64,000 bases of DNA from Rhytidiadelphus loreus (lineage: Eukaryota > Streptophyta > Bryopsida > Hypnales > Hylocomiaceae). Where the stretch lies: the NCBI GenBank assembly GCA_947034895.1, contig OX344765.1, positions 13,025,001 through 13,089,000 on the forward strand, given 5' to 3'. Shown piece by piece: positions 60,009 to 64,000 of this stretch. Under the pieces are notes generated by a model. The model made no database searches, was not told the DNA's origin, and worked only from the letters and a program-made list of their open reading frames with translations. A program made the position numbers and the translations under genes. Positions within the stretch are counted from its first letter, which is position 1; each line of letters starts with the position of its first letter.

Positions 60009-61314
60009 GGGTGACTACAAGAAAGACTGGTCCTATGAGGCGTCACAATTGAAATGACGGAGTTGGTTTTGACCATAACTTTTGGAAATTGAAGCCAATA
60101 GACTTGAAATTTTTATGGAAGATTGCTGACTCAAAAAATATGAGATTTGTTATTTTTCAAAAAAATTGAAAAATAATTTTATAATTAAATATCAGTTTAG
60201 CTCATTTGTCACACTTTGCGGTTTAGGGATTTTTAGTACTGTGAAGTATCTAAAAAACATGATGTTCACTTGACTTTTTGTGGCCTATTCCCACACTAGA
60301 TGGACATATGCCCACCAAAGGGAATTCAAAAAAACACAATCCTTTGTCCTCAACATGCATGCAAATAGGGGTCCTTTGTGCATAGCACTCCAAACTTTCA
60401 TGATGGTTTCAACTTCTAGTTTTTGGTGAAATATAATCACTATCAAGTCTTTATAAATGGCCAATTTTTAGTTTTTTTTATTCATGATTTTTTAATTTTT
60501 ATTAATTTATACTTAATTTTATCTACTTTCTCTGAAAAACTGTCATTTTTTTTAAGTAGTACTGTTTCAATATTATAAAGTACCCCGGGGAGGACACTCC
60601 CTATGTTTTAGCAAACTACGTGCGGCGGAAAAAGTAAAACAAGTAATACACCTTAAAATTTAATTTCTTTTTCAAAAAAAAAATTATGGATAGATTTTAC
60701 TACTTTATAAGTTTATGTTTTGAATTATTGGTATTTTTTTGTGCTAATAGTAATTAGTTATAAATTTTTGAAGAAAAAAGATACACTGTAAAGCTGAAAA
60801 TAACTTTCACACCTCTATATTATATAAGAAAAAAAATTTGAAAAATGAAAAAAAAATTATATAGAATAGCTTTCTATTGAAAGTTTATTTTGGTTGAATA
60901 TTGATGCAATAGTCATCTTCATGTGAGCTCTATAAATATTTTAGTTGGAGAACATGCCATTTTAGTTCATTTTTCAACCCTTTCTAGACAATATATCTTA
61001 TGTTATTTGGAATTGAATTTTTTGTCAATAGAAACCTTTAGTCATTGTTAAACAAAGCTCAAAATTTTAGAATGAAATTATAGTTTATTCAAGGTGAATT
61101 ACATGAATTACTTTTTCCACCGCCGCACGTAGTTACCCCAAATGTAGTGAGAGTGTCCTCCCCTAGTAAAGTACTCAAAAGTACTATTGGCCGTTGATTT
61201 TTCAGATCAACAGCTGAGATTGCTCCATTTTGTAGTACTTCTAGTACTACGTAGAAAAAATGCAGTTTTTGACCAAACGCTACCATAATCGTTCGGTCTT
61301 TTTTGCAATCACCC
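60009..61314. mobile_element. Non-autonomous DNA element with 4-bp target duplication, nested in copia
   Basis: The ends are GGGTGACTACAAGAAAGACT (from 60009) and the complement of GGGTGATTGCAAAAAAGACC (to 61314). GCAT is duplicated at 60005-60008 and 61315-61318. Removing it rejoins the copia integrase reading frame region, confirming a real insertion. 1306 bp, no transposase. It is the same family as 20830-21588, with shared ends and internal GTAGTACT and AAATGCAGTTTTTGACC / AAACGCAGTTTTGAACG words. Confidence 0.82.
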
Positions 61315-62235
61315 GCATGTAGTAATGTACCAATTGATGGGTTGATGTAACGAATAATACTTGAAGAATCAAACCTAACATAAATGCCTTCTTGTTGATG
61401 AGCTCCAATGGTATGGCGTTGAGGTTCTAGGATTGGAACCCGTACACGGCAACCAAACATTCTCAGATGAGATACATGGAGAACACATCCGGAAAGAAGT
61501 TCTTGTGAAGAAGCAATTTCCAAAGATGAAAGACGGAGTCGAATTAAAGTTGTAGCATGCAAAACTACATTTCCCTACATAGATGCAGGCAAATTTGCAT
61601 GAAGAAGCATTGATCTTATAATAAGTTGAATCCGTTTAATAAATGATTTTGCCAAAACATTTTGAGCATGTTCATATGGAATTGAATATATCAAATCAAT
61701 TCCTGTTGCAACTGGTACAATAATTTGCAAAAGCTCTTGACCAACATTCTAGAGCATTATCCATCCGTAATGTTTTTATTGGATAATCAGGAAAATGAGC
61801 CTTAAAACACATCAACATTGAAAATAAATTGGCAAATGCCAAATTTCTTGTTGATAGTAGTGAAACATGTGATTGTTTGCCTGATGCATCAACTAAACTT
61901 AAAAAATAACGAAATGGTCTAGACATAGGATTTATTGGACTACAAATATCACCATGTAGCCTTGAAAACATTGGTGGTAACTCATAAGGAAGCTTCCATA
62001 AAGATGGTTTGGCAATATATTTGCCTTGCACGCATGTTTGGCATAGTGCGATTGAATTGGCATCTGTTGGTTGCAAATTATACCCAATAATACAAGGAAT
62101 AATTTTCCTAAATGAAGTAGAGCTTGGATGGCCTAATCTCATATGCCAAAGAGAAACTATATTATCTTTGTAAGATAAAGCAAAACTGGAAACAACAGGT
62201 GGTCGGATTGGAATCCGATACAAAACACTAGCCAC
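61315..62235 (-). pseudogene. Copia integrase remnant
   Basis: 62235-61696 carries LWHMRLGHPS (GAG-pre-integrase), CQTCVQGK (zinc part) and FLSLVDASGKQSHVSLLSTR plus LRMDNALEC, the core with D-x-S-G-K and D-N. It breaks near 61696 and resumes in another frame at 61562 (VLHVSHLRMFGCRVRVPI, GIYVRFDSSSIIRYI), the C-terminal part. At least one frameshift. Confidence 0.8.
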
Positions 62236-62309
62236 AACTAAAGTTGTTTCTACAACTTAGCTAGTCCCTCCTGAAAACGAAACACATTTGATCCAACCAT
62301 AGTTATTAA

Positions 62310-63010
62310 ATTTTTGATTTGCCAAGATCAAAGATTGTTTTCATCAAAAAAATGTATATTCCGTAGGATTGTATAAGTGGTAGCAGAGTCAAGGAGTGCA
62401 CAAGAAGACTCACTAGTGGAGGTATCCTCAACAACATAGGTTTCTCAGTCTTCATCTCTTGAGTCATTTCCATACGGATCCATAAACGCATCTATAATGT
62501 GGGCTTCACGAGCTTGAGCTTGAAGCCTTTTGTTTTCCTGGAACATCTGTACCAAGTACTTTGATGCCCAACAAATACTTGCAAAATGGTCTTCTTTGCC
62601 ACATTTGTGGCACGAACGCGTCTCTGACAGATGCTTAACATTGTTATTAGTTGTGGTGTTAGTCCTCCTTTGAGTAGGTTGGCTATCACGGCTATGGATA
62701 CCTAAGCGTTTTAAAACAATTTTTCCTATGTTTTTTTGTACCTTAGTATCAAAAACCTTGGTAGCATGAGACTCAGGAACCATTGTTCCAAGAGGATGTG
62801 CTTCTACATTGCGTAAGAGGAGTTCATTTTGTTTTTCAATGAAAAACAATTGAGACATTGGATCTGAGTGATTCTCATATTCCAATATTGTTGTGCAAGT
62901 AAACCAGACACCGATGGAAATGTTGAGAGAGTTTTCTCAATCATTTCCTTCTCAATAATTTCCTTCTCAATAATGACCTTACCACAAAATCTAAGTTGTG
63001 ATATAATATA
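62310..63010 (-). pseudogene. Copia gag and protease remnant
   Basis: About 63000-62886 and 62885-62445 carry the UBN2-type gag end (IEKTLSTFPSVSGLLAQQYW, NELLLRNVEAH) and a CCHC knuckle (CHKCGKEDHFASIC). The protease site ALLDSATTYTILRNI lies at about 62400-62350. Frames are interrupted between these parts. Confidence 0.78.
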
Positions 63011-63732
63011 TTATAGCTCATTATTGAAAGAAAACAAAAACAAAAACAATGCTTTGTAGGATGTGGTTGTAAAAACTTACAATTGGAGGCTGACGTACTT
63101 ACAATTGGAGGTTGCTCAAGAGGCTTGTCAAATGTAATACTTTGAGATAAATGCTCCGCAATCTTTTGCAAATGAAAAATTTTTAGCAAAATTTACCATG
63201 GCTAACACTTACCATGGTTGTTAGTAAATGAAGATGTCAAAGTCCTCATCGTAAAAATAAAAATATAAAAATAAAAATATAATTATATATGTGAATAAAA
63301 GCAAAAATAAAAATAATTGAAAATGAGGGATGAAGGAATAGCCTGGGTCCTGTTGTGCTATGAGTAGTAGTCAAAGAGCAAGTGGCTAGATGAAACAATA
63401 GTTGAGGATGCTAAAACCTCCTCCAAATAAAATAAAATAAAGGAGGCAAGGAAGCTACGAGCTCAGGGTCCTCGGCAGGATCAAAGAATAAGCAACTAGG
63501 AAGCAACGATCAAAGAGCACGCAGTTAGAGGAAGCAATGACTAAAGAAAGGGAGGAGATAGAGAGCTTGAGAAAAAAGAACAAAAACAAATCTCCCTAAA
63601 AGAAAACTAAAACGGAAGTTTTAATCTTAAGAAATTCAAAACCAAAGTACCAATAACCTCTCTCAGAGCAAAAATAAAATAAAATAAATGCAGAGTTCAA
63701 GATACAAATGATCAAAGAGCATGCTGATAATG

Positions 63733-63811
63733 TGTTGAGTATAGGAAATGAGACAAAACTACAAAGTATTATATAACCAAAATATACAAGTAGAAAAGAA
63801 TTAACTATTAA
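63733..63811 (-). repeat. Truncated copia 5' LTR
   Basis: 79 bp homologous to the first part of 57112-57334. The adjoining internal sequence on the coding strand is CATTATCAGCATGCTC, possibly a degenerate primer-binding site. Most of the LTR, including its promoter, is missing. Confidence 0.75.
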
Positions 63812-64000
63812 CATAGTTAGATGCACCTTTTTCTAAAAATGATATCTTTGTAGTAGTAGCAAGTGAAAATCATGAATATTAAAAAAAAATAGATTTTTCG
63901 GATGTGATATGTAATTTCTATGGTTTTTCAAAGTGTTAGCTCCCTAAACCACTGAAATTGTCACATAGGTGGACCCTAAATCAAAATCTACAAAAATTAG
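63812..64000. repeat. Flank and dispersed repeat at the right edge
   Basis: It starts with the putative target duplication CATAGTTAG. 63840-64000 is a diverged copy of 52540-52740. Confidence 0.65.

Larger units (their letters stand above)
57112..63811 (-). mobile_element. Decayed Ty1/copia LTR retrotransposon
   Basis: Domain order on the minus strand is gag - protease - integrase - RT/RNase H, the copia order. The 3' LTR is 57112-57334 (TGTTGAGTATAGG to TTCTTAACA on plus, so TGTTAAG to CTCAACA on the coding strand), preceded on the coding strand by a polypurine tract, GAGGGAGAAGGAG. The 5' LTR is truncated to 63733-63811. The element is interrupted by the DNA elements at 60009-61314 and 58259-59510. 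CATAGTTAG occurs immediately outside both ends (57103-57111, 63812-63820), consistent with the target duplication. Confidence 0.88.

Overview
The window is nuclear DNA from a land plant. The evidence is a plant-type RAB2/RABB1 GTPase, a 14-exon AMSH-type deubiquitinase, a two-exon mitochondrial calcium uniporter with the WDVMEP motif, GT/AG introns of about 75-630 bp, and Ty3/gypsy and Ty1/copia remnants. The very AT-rich, MITE-laden intergenic DNA and a TIR protein outside the usual TIR-NB-LRR layout would fit a non-flowering plant such as a moss, but that placement is inference.

Layout. 1-5.4 kb: AT-rich DNA with 69-, ~90- and 65-bp tandem arrays and a GC-rich non-coding block (3.67-4.79 kb). 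5.4-8.0 kb (minus strand): an NB-ARC relic followed by a gutted copy of a TIR-protein gene, broken up by MITEs, one of them a CACTA-type element with a perfect 3-bp target duplication. 8.04-12.2 kb: a decayed Ty3/gypsy element. 13.6-21.7 kb: MITEs, plus a small island (17.1-18.1 kb) holding two intact-looking exons of an ABCC transporter next to a second fragment of the TIR gene. 22.3-25.5 kb: a dead ABCC transporter gene (minus). 26.6-28.75 kb: an intact single-exon TIR-domain gene (minus), 719 codons. 30.3-30.5 kb: a duplicate of the ABCC 3' end.

31.5-39.1 kb is the conserved genic core: AMSH (minus, 31518-35861) and RAB2 (plus, 37656-39081), divergently arranged. Both act in endomembrane traffic (AMSH on ubiquitinated endosomal cargo with ESCRT-III, RAB2 in ER-Golgi traffic), but their adjacency need not be functional. 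40-55 kb is repeat DNA. Its main feature is a 3.6-kb non-autonomous CACTA element (44191-47811) inserted in a dispersed repeat. The element carries an inverted, uninterrupted copy of that same repeat, a foldback, a tRNA-like segment and a 603-nt stretch with no guanine on the plus strand. 55.05-56.73 kb: the MCU-family gene (minus). 57.1-63.8 kb: a decayed Ty1/copia element (minus) with a complete 3' LTR, a truncated 5' LTR and two nested DNA elements.

Most notable: the TIR protein with its unassigned N-terminal region, acidic Trp-containing repeats and retained putative catalytic Glu; its relics beside an NB-ARC relic; the CACTA element containing its own empty site; and a DNA-element family with 4-bp target duplications. 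All gene models are manual readings of the sequence; no alignment or database search was run.
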